Shown here one piece after another: positions 1 through 7,680 of a DNA stretch of 64,000 bases. The translations under genes and the position numbers were made by a program. Under the pieces are notes generated by a model. That model was not told the origin of the DNA, ran no database searches, and saw only the letters and a list, made by a program, of their open reading frames with translations. The stretch is from the NCBI RefSeq assembly GCF_900492205.1, contig NZ_UEYQ01000007.1, forward strand, positions 1 to 64,000, written 5' to 3'. This DNA comes from Ciceribacter sp. T2.26MG-112.2 (GTDB lineage Bacteria; Pseudomonadota; Alphaproteobacteria; Rhizobiales; Rhizobiaceae). The first letter of the stretch is position 1. Every line of letters begins with the position of its first letter.

Positions 1-141
1 CAGCCTAACATTCCGACAGGGTTTGTCGCGCAAAAAATGGCCCTATTGCGTGGCCAGTTTGCCCCGCGATCACGGTGAGCGGAAATCATGTGTTTCCCGT
101 CACCTGCAAAATGCCCTTAGCGTGTATTAATGTAGAAATGA

Positions 142-372
142 CCACAGAGCCCCGTGACGGTCAAAATCAAATATTCGGATTTCAGCCAGGCAACACGCAG
201 CAGGACCGTGTCCGGATCCGTTTCGGACATCGACGTGATCCTGGAGATTGCAGAGACCCTGCTCGCCTCGGTGTTCCCGTTCAAACGTCCGGTGCGGCTG
301 CTCGGGATTACCCTTTCCTCGCTCAGCACGGAAGACAGCGGGCAAGAACCGCAGCTCGCTCTCGGCCTATGA
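142..372 (+). pseudogene. dinB: dinB (DNA polymerase IV) 3' remnant
   Basis: This reading frame reads like the extreme C-terminus of a Y-family DNA polymerase IV: a VKIKYSDFSQATRSRT segment, then a helix and the typical FPFKRPVRLLGITLSSL ending. In the family this is the little-finger domain. Only about 70 residues are present, and in-frame stops lie just upstream at 133-135 and 139-141, so the catalytic palm and fingers are absent. I infer a truncated copy left by a rearrangement at the window edge. It cannot encode an active polymerase. Confidence 0.7.
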
Positions 373-387
373 TGCGACGGTCCTGAA

Positions 388-427
388 AACGAAAAAGCCT
401 GCCGCGGGAGGAGGTGCGGCAGGCTTT
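388..427 (-). terminator. Intrinsic terminator ending the sRNA array
   Basis: On the minus strand a 12-bp GC-rich stem (416-427 with 394-405) around the CCTCCTCCC loop is followed directly by a T-rich run at 396-388. It doubles as the last sRNA hairpin of the array. Confidence 0.7.
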
Positions 428-560
428 CCGAAAAGAACCAAACAACGGCTGGGAGGGGGAGTGCCGCTGTTCCGACAGACGCCCCTTGGGAGGAGGAGTG
501 GGCCGTCTGAATTCGAAGCTCTGCGGGAGGAGGTGCATCGCTTCGATGAAAACCAAGATA
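390..560 (-). ncRNA. Four-hairpin CCUCCUCCC-loop sRNA array
   Basis: Four successive hairpins each expose a G-rich loop on the plus strand (GGGAGGAGG or close), which is CCTCCTCCC on the minus strand. They are at 394-427 (12-bp perfect stem), about 441-471, 476-509 and 513-546. Alphaproteobacterial 'cuckoo' RNAs (for example CcsR1-4 of Rhodobacter) have exactly this anti-Shine-Dalgarno loop and lie downstream of a DUF1127 gene, as here. The four may be processed from one transcript. The strand is set by the DUF1127 gene upstream on the minus strand and by the T-run after the last hairpin. Ends are approximate. Confidence 0.75.
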
Positions 561-671
561 CCCATTCCCGCCGCACATTAAATAGACTTTGCTGCAGCGC
601 AGCTATGCGAAAAATGCACGACCTAATCCTGATAAGAGCGATCTCCAGCACAGCGCCTCGTGGCAGGCCAG

Positions 672-702
672 ATACAAAAACGCCCGCGTCATCAGCGGGC
701 GT
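672..702 (-). terminator. Terminator after the DUF1127 gene
   Basis: An 8-bp stem (695-702 with 680-687, ACGCCCGC) with a 7-nt loop is followed on the minus strand by a run of Ts. It lies just past the stop codon at 736. In Rhodobacter, partial readthrough past the DUF1127 gene makes the downstream small RNAs; the same is an inference here. Confidence 0.7.
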
Positions 703-735
703 CGTGTCATTCAGGATAGGCCGGGAAAAAGCCGC

Positions 736-882
736 TTAGCGAGCGACCGACTGGCGGGCAACGCTGTGGATGTCGGCACGATTGATACCGAGGTCCTGCA
801 GTTCGCGCGAGCTCATCCGGCCAAGTTCGGTAACGGTCTGACGGTACTTGCGCCAGTTATTGAAGGAGCGTGCTACGTTCAT
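736..882 (-). CDS. DUF1127 domain small protein (48 aa)
   Basis: A 48-residue protein that is almost entirely one DUF1127 domain: a basic WRKYRQTVTELGRMSSREL core followed by QDLGINRADI. I chose the ATG at 882 because an AAAGGGGA ribosome-binding site precedes it, whereas the longer frame begins in non-homologous sequence. Small arginine-rich DUF1127 proteins bind RNA in some alphaproteobacteria and influence stress and phosphate/carbon responses. The sRNA array immediately downstream supports a post-transcriptional regulatory role. This is a family inference. Confidence 0.85.
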   Translation of the reverse strand: MNVARSFNNWRKYRQTVTELGRMSSRELQDLGINRADIHSVARQSVAR

Positions 883-1051
883 GATGATCCCCTTTCGCGA
901 GGCCTCTTGACGCCAGCAACCTTGCTTCGGTTCCAACGTCGTTTCGATGATTGGAATATAGGTTCCTGGCCACCGTCGATAAGGCACAGGTTCTCAGGTC
1001 GGCCATGCGTCCCAAGCATGGGTCCAATCAGAGACGAGCTGAAGGGGGCTA

Positions 1052-2032
1052 TCAGGCCCGGAACCGGTCGGAGGCGGTCAGTCGTTTGATTGGAGGATCG
1101 GCGTCTGGATAGCGGTAGATTTCGGCCCTGAGATAGCGGAGTTCATCATCGAGCGCTTCTTCTCCAACCTCGATCCACCAGGATTTCGGGCGGCCGTCGC
1201 TACCGTCAGACCAGCGATAGCCTCGCGCCTTCAGGTGATCCTTCATGTCGAAGGGGCTGTTCTCCGCAAAGATCCGGACACGCGACCTCTGGCTTACTTC
1301 ATAGAGCTCGGCGAAAGCGGTGGAAGCCGTTCCGTCCACCTCGCGATCCAGGACCTCCAGGAGCGCGAAACAATCATCGACCGCGCGATGACCTTCATGA
1401 AAATAGCCTGCCTGCCCGATCAGATATCCGAGCTTGGTGCCTTCATATCCCCGCGACGACCAGTCGATCTCGGAGTTTGAGCAAGCCCAGGCCTTGCCGG
1501 AAAACAGGTGAGAGAACGCCTCGCAGAATGGCCGGTCGAAACCGGCATTGTGGGCGATCAGCAGATCGGCGGGCTCGACCAGCGTCTGTAATGCCACCAT
1601 GTCGATCGACTGCCCGGCGACCATGTCGTCGGTGATCCCGGTGAGCCTGGTGATGTCGGAAGGAATCGAAACGCTCGGCTGCTGAAGCCCACCGTAAATC
1701 CCGGTCACGTCACCAATGCGTCCTGTCGCATCGAAGGTAAAAGCGATCACGCCAATCTCGATGATCTCATCCTTGCGCGCATCGAGGCCCGTGGTTTCGG
1801 TGTCGAGAATGATGCCGTTGAGGGGATATTCCGGACGCCGGAATGGCGCGATCGCGCGCGGCACGAGTTTCGTGAGGATGCGGTAACGGCCCGTCTCCAA
1901 GAGATGTCGGACCATATCGACTTCACTCATGGCGACGGCATTCCGTTCGGGCTTGGGGGTCTTGGAAATGTCACGCGGAACCACCCGGTCACGGGCAGCC
2001 TCGTCCGAAAACATGTCGAATTGTTCTGCCAT
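1052..2032 (-). CDS. DEDDh 3'-5' exonuclease (DNA Pol III epsilon-like)
   Basis: A 326-aa protein with the three exonuclease motifs of the DEDDh family in order: LDTETTGLD near residue 76, IAHNAGFDRPF in the middle, and HRAVDD as ExoIII. It is longer than a minimal proofreading domain: about 70 N-terminal residues precede the nuclease, and about 90 C-terminal residues rich in Trp and acidic groups (YRWSDGSDGRPKSWW) follow. That tail resembles the extension of stand-alone rhizobial epsilon-like exonucleases. It probably trims single-stranded DNA 3' ends in repair rather than proofreading. A TTG at 2044 is an alternative start. Confidence 0.85.
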   Translation of the reverse strand: MAEQFDMFSDEAARDRVVPRDISKTPKPERNAVAMSEVDMVRHLLETGRYRILTKLVPRAIAPFRRPEYPLNGIILDTETTGLDARKDEIIEIGVIAFTFDATGRIGDVTGIYGGLQQPSVSIPSDITRLTGITDDMVAGQSIDMVALQTLVEPADLLIAHNAGFDRPFCEAFSHLFSGKAWACSNSEIDWSSRGYEGTKLGYLIGQAGYFHEGHRAVDDCFALLEVLDREVDGTASTAFAELYEVSQRSRVRIFAENSPFDMKDHLKARGYRWSDGSDGRPKSWWIEVGEEALDDELRYLRAEIYRYPDADPPIKRLTASDRFRA

Positions 2033-2385
2033 TCCTGTGGTCAAAGCCCCGCCGCCAATATTTCTCCTTCAAAACACGACGCGATCGGCAGATCAACCTT
2101 GCTGGTAGGTGTGCGATTTCAGCCAACGTGGCGAGCAATGGCAACAATCACGCTGTTTCACCCAGTGACAGCGATTCGGCCCCTAGGCAGAAGCGTCCAG
2201 AACAGAAATGGGCATACCAGCTGTAGCAGGCACTGCGAAAGCCGTTCGCCTCCCGCAAGACCGGTTAAAAGGGTTGCCGCAGGAGGTTTAGCATAGCGAC
2301 GGCAACGCCGAAAACCGGGACCGACATGGGATAATTGCGGTCAGTGCTATGCTGCCGCCGTTTCAACCAACTCGGGGAGCAAGTC
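2033..2385. other. IS110 upstream noncoding segment
   Basis: No convincing gene lies in these 350 bases. The part nearest the transposase is likely the left end of the IS110-type element. In several IS110 elements this segment encodes the bridge RNA that selects target and donor DNA. GC-rich dyads such as GTTGCCG...CGGCAAC (about 2273-2309) are visible, but I could not define the element boundary. Confidence 0.4.
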
Positions 2386-3426
2386 ATGGAACAGTTCGTC
2401 GGACTGGATGTGTCGCAGGACATCACGCATGTTTGCGTCATTGGTAGCGATGGCAAGATTGTTTGGCAGGGTACCTGCCCTTCAACGCCGGAAGGGATTT
2501 CAAACGCCGTCAGAGCTAAGGCTTCGAATGCGATCCGCATTGGACTTGAGAGCGGGCCGCTATCAACCTGGCATTGGCATGCTCTGAAAGCCGAAGGGTT
2601 TCCCGTCATCTGTCTCGACGCCCGCCATGCAAAGGCGGCACTGAACATGCAGATGAACAAAACCGACAAGAACGACGCCCACGGCCTGGCACAAATCGTA
2701 AAGGCTGGCTGGTATCGGGAGGTCGGCGTTAAAAGCCTCGACAGTCACACAATCCGTTCCATGCTGGGCGCTCGCGCTCAACTCATCGCCATGCGGGTTG
2801 AAGTCAGCAACCAGATCAGAGGCATGCTCAAGACATTCGGCATTGTTCTCAGGCGGCACGATGGGCTGTCGTTCGAAGCGTTGGTGAGTGAAGCTTGCGA
2901 ACGAGATATCGGGCGTGTCAGCCACACGGTACGCACGCTACTCGCGGTTTACATCGGTCTGAAGGCGCAGATTCTCTGTTTGGACCGTGAACTGGCGCGT
3001 TACGCCAGGGGAAGTGCCCTGTGCCGGCGGCTGATGACCATTCCGGGAGTTGGGCTGTTGAGCGCGATCGCGTTCATCACCGCGATCGACGATCCGGTCA
3101 GGTTTGCGAAATCCAGCAGCGTCGGAGCTTATCTTGGTCTGACGCCCCGTCGCTATCAGTCTGGCGAGATGGACCACAACGGCAAGATCTCCAAGTGCGG
3201 CGACCCTCTCGTTCGTGCCTACCTGTTCGAGGCCGCCACAACCTTGCTAACCCGCGTCGGAAGATGGTCGGCCCTCAAAGCCTGGGGTCTGCGGATCGCC
3301 AAGAGGAGCGGCATGAAGAAGGCGGCCGTAGCTGTCGCGCGAAAGATGGCCGTCATCATGCACCGCGTATGGACAACCGGAGAGACCTTCCGGTGGACGT
3401 CGACACCAGAGCTTGAGGCCTCATAG
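2386..3426 (+). CDS. IS110-family transposase (DEDD recombinase)
   Basis: A 346-aa transposase, a normal full length. The N-terminal RuvC-like DEDD domain starts FVGLDVSQDITHV (catalytic Asp early), continues with IGLESG (Glu), and has the characteristic NKTDKNDAHGLAQ motif. The C-terminal Transposase_20 part contains LMTIPGVGLLSAIAFI and YLGLTPRRYQSG...GKISKCGDP, with the serine region used for strand exchange. The start at 2386 follows GGGGAGCAAGTC; the longer frame has no homologous extension. IS110 elements move by RNA-guided recombination and leave no obvious terminal repeats, consistent with what is seen. The frame is intact, so it may be active. Confidence 0.92.
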   Translation: MEQFVGLDVSQDITHVCVIGSDGKIVWQGTCPSTPEGISNAVRAKASNAIRIGLESGPLSTWHWHALKAEGFPVICLDARHAKAALNMQMNKTDKNDAHGLAQIVKAGWYREVGVKSLDSHTIRSMLGARAQLIAMRVEVSNQIRGMLKTFGIVLRRHDGLSFEALVSEACERDIGRVSHTVRTLLAVYIGLKAQILCLDRELARYARGSALCRRLMTIPGVGLLSAIAFITAIDDPVRFAKSSSVGAYLGLTPRRYQSGEMDHNGKISKCGDPLVRAYLFEAATTLLTRVGRWSALKAWGLRIAKRSGMKKAAVAVARKMAVIMHRVWTTGETFRWTSTPELEAS

Positions 3427-3717
3427 AAAAGGCTACTCAACCAGATCCGTCGTGTGGCGGAGCACTGTCCCTTGCCGGGACGCAGCAGTGGTAATCCCGC
3501 GGGGGCTGTTGCGAGCTCACTTGAATGGGCCGCGCGACCGACATTGGGAACCACCGCATCCGATGCCATGATGTGGCGAGCACCTGTCTCGACCACGGAG
3601 AGAACTATGAACCGGCAAGAACAGTCAGCTGAAAAGGGGTTGACCTGGGGGGCGCAATTAGAGAACAGCCCCCGGCGCGCGGGACCATAGGAGGGACCGC
3701 CAGGGACCACCCTTCCC
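3427..3717. other. IS110 downstream noncoding segment
   Basis: A gene-free 290-bp tail after the transposase. A long 3' noncoding tail is typical of the IS1111-like branch of IS110, where the guide RNA is at the right end. The dyad CTGGGGGGC...GCCCCC (about 3646-3671) could mark the element end. Boundaries remain unresolved. Confidence 0.35.
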
Positions 3718-4608
3718 TCACCGCCCCGGTCGTGCAAGCGACCGTGCAATGTCAATGATGTCGTCACGCGCTGCTGTCGGGTCTTCCTTGTTCCAGGCAA
3801 CCCCGAGCCCGATCCTGAAATCGATGCCCCGCACCTTCTTCAGCACAATGTCGCGATCGGGAAGCTCAGAAGTCCATTCCGGAGCGAACCCCACTCCAAG
3901 CCCGGCCGACACCAGCGAGATCAACGCGAAGGTGTCGTCGCAGGTGTAGGCGACATTGCCGGTCAGATCATGCTCATCGAACTTCTCGGCAAAGTACCGC
4001 TCCGTAAAGGAGAGGTTCTGCCGCTTGAACCCGATGATCTTCTGGTCGCGCAGATCCGAGACAGAGACCTCGTCGAGATCAGCCAGCGGATTGTCCCTTC
4101 CCACCGCCAGCAGATAGCGCTCATGGGCAATGGAGAAAAAGCGCAGCGAACCGATGTTCTCGACGGGCCGGATGAAGCCGAGGTTGATGCGGCCGCATTC
4201 GAGCTGGCGGATGATGTCGCTGGTCGAGCCGTTGGAGACATGCAGGCGGATATCGGGATACTTCCGGCCGATGCGCGAGAGAAACGCCGGCAGCACACCT
4301 GTGGTGGCCGGATAGATCGTCCCGATCCTGATCTCGCGCACCGTCTTGCCGGCAACAGAGCGGGCCATCTCGGCCGAGAGCTCCAGATCGCTCAGCATCC
4401 TGACACAGCGATCGTAGAACACCTCCCCTGCCCTGGTCAGCTCCACCCGCCTCGTTGAGCGCAACAGCAGTTGCACGCCTAAGAACTTCTCCAGCGCCTG
4501 CACCTGCGTACTCAATGCCGGCTGGGCGATGTTCACCCGCATGGCGGCACGTCCGAAGTGCAGTTCCTCGGCGACGGCCACGAAGTAGGAAAGCTGGCGG
4601 ATTTCCAT
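3718..4608 (-). CDS. LysR-family transcriptional regulator
   Basis: A 296-aa regulator of usual length. The N-terminal winged HTH is clear (MEIRQLSYFVAVAEELHFGRAA, then NIAQPALSTQVQALE and LLLRSTRRVELTRAGE), followed by an effector-binding domain of the periplasmic-binding fold (IRIGTIYPATTGVLP onward). The ATG at 4608 was chosen because the family always begins MEIRQLRYF or similar; the upstream extension crosses the divergent promoter. It is divergent from the XRE gene at 4685, and a perfect 14-bp inverted repeat spans the intergenic space. The ligand is unknown. Confidence 0.92.
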   Translation of the reverse strand: MEIRQLSYFVAVAEELHFGRAAMRVNIAQPALSTQVQALEKFLGVQLLLRSTRRVELTRAGEVFYDRCVRMLSDLELSAEMARSVAGKTVREIRIGTIYPATTGVLPAFLSRIGRKYPDIRLHVSNGSTSDIIRQLECGRINLGFIRPVENIGSLRFFSIAHERYLLAVGRDNPLADLDEVSVSDLRDQKIIGFKRQNLSFTERYFAEKFDEHDLTGNVAYTCDDTFALISLVSAGLGVGFAPEWTSELPDRDIVLKKVRGIDFRIGLGVAWNKEDPTAARDDIIDIARSLARPGR

Positions 4609-4611
4609 GGC

Positions 4612-4684
4612 ACCACATTTTGTTCCTAATTGTAACAACGTATCGTACATGGACCCGTTTGGTTTGTCATGAACAAAATGTGGT
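4612..4684. promoter_or_regulatory. 14-bp inverted repeat in divergent LysR/XRE promoter
   Basis: ACCACATTTTGTTC at 4612-4625 is the exact reverse complement of GAACAAAATGTGGT at 4671-4684. Each arm sits directly in front of a start codon: 3 bp before the LysR ATG (4608) and 0 bp before the XRE ATG (4685). Both genes therefore have the same 14-nt leader, without an obvious Shine-Dalgarno. It may be an operator for one of the two regulators or a shared translation signal. Confidence 0.65.
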
Positions 4685-5026
4685 ATGGAATCATTTGCAG
4701 CAAACCTTCGTCGCCGGGCAGCGCAACTTGGCATTTCCAATGCTGAGGTGGCTCGTCGGGCAGGTCTCAGCGATCGTCGATACGGGAATTACGTAAGTGG
4801 CCGGCGGGAGCCCGACTTGTCGACATTGGTGAGGATTGCATCCGTATTGGCCGTCAGCGTGGATGAACTGGTGGGCTTGGCTGATGCGAGCGAGGTTCGA
4901 ACTTCTGAGGAGATATTTCAGGAGCGGATTATCTCCGCGCTCCACGCGCTGCGGAGTGATGATTTGCAGCGACTTGCCGTGATGATCGAGGCCTTGGCCT
5001 CAGAACCCCGGAACATGGCAACCTAG
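4685..5026 (+). CDS. XRE-family (Cro/CI-type) HTH regulator
   Basis: A 113-aa protein with an N-terminal HTH_3 domain: LRRRAAQLGISNAEVARRAG is helices 1-2, then SDRRYGNYVSGRREPDLSTL contains the recognition helix, and ASVLAVSVDELVGL closes the domain. The C-terminal 45 residues (EEIFQERIISALHALRSDDL) are helical with no known domain. It lies 310 bp upstream of, and parallel to, the peptide-modification operon. Control of that operon is possible but unproven. Confidence 0.85.
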   Translation: MESFAANLRRRAAQLGISNAEVARRAGLSDRRYGNYVSGRREPDLSTLVRIASVLAVSVDELVGLADASEVRTSEEIFQERIISALHALRSDDLQRLAVMIEALASEPRNMAT

Positions 5027-5335
5027 TCAATCTCGGGTTTCCAAACAATCGCTCGCCTTGAACGGAATCGAACCGAGAACATGTTACCGCGCCGCTCAAA
5101 ACTCAGTAATATCAAAAGGGTGATAATAGCAGGCTGCGGAAATGAACTGACTTCTGATTTCACGACAAGTTCAAAGTACATGAACGTTAGCTTCCATGTC
5201 TCCAATGCTAGCGCCGCCTCGCAACTATTTCCAATGCGACGATTCAATAATTTTCAGATTGGGATTGTGCTTTGAAGGGATTGCAACTTTGCGCGAACCG
5301 TATACCTTGAATCTATTGCAAATCGGAGATCCAAG
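5027..5335. other. Leader region of the RiPP-like operon
   Basis: No gene was found in this 309-bp AT-richer stretch. It should hold the promoter for the precursor gene; a TTGCAA/TATACC pair at 5281-5306 is present but its spacer is short (14 bp). A ribosome-binding site (GGAGATCCAAG) precedes the ATG at 5336. Confidence 0.4.
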
Positions 5336-5515
5336 ATGTCTGACGTTCTGCAGGAAGAAAAAGTCGCTGACGACGCTGTGAAGGCCTCTGTTTTGCGCAG
5401 TGAATCGATTAACCCGGCTATTCAGCGTTTACGTAGCCGCGTCCTTGCCAATGCAGAGACGAGTGAAGTCATCACTAGCTACGACCGCATGCATCATCGG
5501 CATAATCGTTCTTAG
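5336..5515 (+). CDS. Putative RiPP precursor peptide (59 aa)
   Basis: A short frame with a good ribosome-binding site (CGGAGATCCAAG) that ends 15 bp before a radical SAM maturase. The first 45 or so residues are acidic/helical and leader-like. The C-terminus reads SYDRMHHRHNRS and parses as three consecutive aromatic-x-Arg tripeptides: YDR (49-51), Met52, HHR (53-55), HNR (56-58), then Ser59. Three-residue cyclophane maturases join an aromatic side chain to the residue two positions on, so these are candidate crosslink sites. The arginines could also be substrates for the arginase-like protein encoded downstream. The precursor role is inferred from size, context and the core pattern. Confidence 0.75.
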   Translation: MSDVLQEEKVADDAVKASVLRSESINPAIQRLRSRVLANAETSEVITSYDRMHHRHNRS

Positions 5516-5530
5516 TAGAGCGGCTGTGCC

Positions 5531-7678
5531 GTGACCGCGCGCATTACGTCGTTCCTGGTCAAGATAGCCTCACGCTGCAATCTCGATTGTGACTATTGTT
5601 ACGTGTATCACCACGCCGATCAGAGCTGGAGATCCATGCCCAAAACTATGTCTCCTGATATAAAGCGGGCGTTTGCCGACCGTCTGGCGGAATACGTGGA
5701 AGATGAGGGGCTGCGACGAGCCGTCATCATTTTTCATGGTGGCGAACCTCTGTTGGCCGGAGTCGGAAGCATTACCGACTTTGCTGAACAGTTGCGTCAT
5801 GCCGTTGGCCCGGATGTAAAACTGGATTTCGCGATGCAGACAAACGGTCTGCTCATCACCGACGCGGTTCTGACAGCGCTCGACACAGCCGACATTTCGG
5901 TCTCATTGAGTATTGACGGCTCAAAGGTCGACAATGATCGGCATCGCTCCACGCGCAAGGGGCGGTCAAGCTTTGATAGGGTAATGGAAGCCTATCACCG
6001 ACTAGAGGCCCATCCCAAGATTTTCGCCGGTGTCATCGCGGTGATCGACGCAAAGTCTGATCCGGAGAACCTTCTCGCTTTTTTCAACGACATCAACCCG
6101 CCGAAGCTCGATTTGCTGCTGCCAGACGCTCATCATGTGCGTCCACCGCCTGGTCGGGAGGCCGAGCCTGAGATTTATAAAGATTGGCTCATCCGCGCGT
6201 TCGACTGCTGGTTCGATCGCTATCCCCACATACCGCTCCGAACCTTCGAAGCTCTCCTTGACGTCGCGGCGGGCTTGCCCTCGGCGACAGATGCCTTTGG
6301 CTTCGGTGACGTCAATCTGTTATCGATCGAGACAGACGGCGGCTATCACGATCTGGATGTATTGAAGATCGTCGGCGATGGCATTTCCGATCTGCATGGC
6401 TCTGTGCGGGATATGGCAATTAGCGCAGCAGCTGCCTCTCCGGTAATCGAGCGGCACCGAGCTCTTCTCAACAAGGAGGGCCTCAGCGAAAGCTGTCTCA
6501 GCTGCCAGGTCGTAGACGTCTGCGGAGGTGGATCGGTACCTCACCGCTTCAGCGCCGATGGATTCAACAACCCCTCGACTTACTGCGGGGAACTCTTTGC
6601 GCTGATTTCACATGTCAAAGCGCGCCTCGTGCAGGATCTGACCGCCGAGGAAGAGGATCTGTCGAACCGCCTTTCGGAAACCTTCAATCTCAGCGAATTC
6701 GAGCGGGCGGAGACCGCCGGCCCGGCCATGGCAGTCCTTCGAGCGGATGCCGACCTGACCTATACCGAACGACTTCGTCAGGTGTTGGCTGAGCTGGAAA
6801 AGACCGGACCTGAGGCAACAGAGATCGCCCGCGAACTCGCCGGGCTTGGCGTAGATGCATTCGCACGCCTTGCGAGACGGCCCGGAATGGTCGCCTGGAG
6901 CCAAGCGTTTCTTGCGCAGGCGCGGGGCCGCCAGATACACGACGTCGACGGTAAGCCTATATTTGCCGACATCGCCTATCTCGTCGATGTCCTGAATTCC
7001 TATGCCCCAAGCGCGGCTATCAAATGGGACGTCGCACAGAACGATGCCTGGCTCAAGCTGCCATTCGGAGACCAGATCATTTTCGAACGTGAGAATGTTG
7101 CAGCGGTTGCTCGCAAAGTGGTTGAGGAAGCATTCGAAATTGTCCACAGCTGGCGTCCGGCTCTTGCCGAGGAAATGCTGCTAGCGTGCCAGGCGGTCCA
7201 GTTTGTCCGCGATCCGACAGCGGATCCAGAAAAGATCGTCTCCTTCAGCGACGATTCCGTGCCTGGAACCCTGTTCGTCTCGGTCATGCAGGACGGAAAG
7301 CTGATCGATCCCTTCGATCTCGCCGACTCGCTGGTCCACGAGCATCGCCATCAGAAGCTCTATCTGCTCGAACGCTTAGGCCCCACCGTTAGCCGCTTTG
7401 CGCCTCGGGTAATCTCCCCATGGCGGGCCGACCTTCGGCCTCCGTCAGGATTGCTTCACGCTGTCTTCGTCTTCGTTGAGCTGCATCGCCTATGGCAGCA
7501 CATCCTCGCCCACGGGCCTGCCCATATGAAGGAGCGCGCAACAAGACAACTGCGCGATACCGAGCGCAACCTCAACCTCGGAGTTGCGACGTTGCGTCAA
7601 TGCGAGCTGACGGAACTGGGGCGCGCCCTGACTGATGAGCTGGAGGCGGCCAGCCGCCAGGCGCCGGTCGCTGCCTGA
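5531..7678 (+). CDS. Radical SAM/SPASM peptide maturase with C-terminal HExxH domain
   Basis: A 715-aa enzyme starting at GTG 5531. The N-terminus carries the radical SAM cluster motif (Cys16, Cys20, Cys23 in SRCNLDCDYCYVY) and the usual IIFHGGEPLL and MQTNGLLI strands. A SPASM-like cysteine set follows (ESCLSCQVVDVCGGGSVPHR and STYCGEL), binding auxiliary Fe-S. The C-terminal half contains His603-Glu-His-Arg-His607, an HExxH metal site in the context LVHEHRHQKLYLLER. This architecture matches FxsB-type cyclophane-forming maturases fused to the HExxH domain seen in RiPP clusters, related members of which hydroxylate peptides. Expected role: crosslink, and perhaps oxidise, the 59-aa precursor. 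Confidence 0.88.
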   Translation: MTARITSFLVKIASRCNLDCDYCYVYHHADQSWRSMPKTMSPDIKRAFADRLAEYVEDEGLRRAVIIFHGGEPLLAGVGSITDFAEQLRHAVGPDVKLDFAMQTNGLLITDAVLTALDTADISVSLSIDGSKVDNDRHRSTRKGRSSFDRVMEAYHRLEAHPKIFAGVIAVIDAKSDPENLLAFFNDINPPKLDLLLPDAHHVRPPPGREAEPEIYKDWLIRAFDCWFDRYPHIPLRTFEALLDVAAGLPSATDAFGFGDVNLLSIETDGGYHDLDVLKIVGDGISDLHGSVRDMAISAAAASPVIERHRALLNKEGLSESCLSCQVVDVCGGGSVPHRFSADGFNNPSTYCGELFALISHVKARLVQDLTAEEEDLSNRLSETFNLSEFERAETAGPAMAVLRADADLTYTERLRQVLAELEKTGPEATEIARELAGLGVDAFARLARRPGMVAWSQAFLAQARGRQIHDVDGKPIFADIAYLVDVLNSYAPSAAIKWDVAQNDAWLKLPFGDQIIFERENVAAVARKVVEEAFEIVHSWRPALAEEMLLACQAVQFVRDPTADPEKIVSFSDDSVPGTLFVSVMQDGKLIDPFDLADSLVHEHRHQKLYLLERLGPTVSRFAPRVISPWRADLRPPSGLLHAVFVFVELHRLWQHILAHGPAHMKERATRQLRDTERNLNLGVATLRQCELTELGRALTDELEAASRQAPVAA

Positions 7679-7680
7679 TC

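Noticed and set aside
384..560. GGGAGGAGG repeats as a CRISPR-like array
   Set aside because: Repeats are only 9-10 bp, lie in hairpin loops with pairing flanks, and no cas gene is present; an sRNA array explains them.
117..651. Several overlapping open frames on both strands across 117-651
   Set aside because: They overlap the dinB remnant and the sRNA hairpins, have no family resemblance, and lack ribosome-binding sites.
3640..3660. GGGCGCAATTAG near the IS110 tail as a second oriT
   Set aside because: Only the short core matches; the hairpin and neighbouring mobilisation genes seen at the true oriT are missing.
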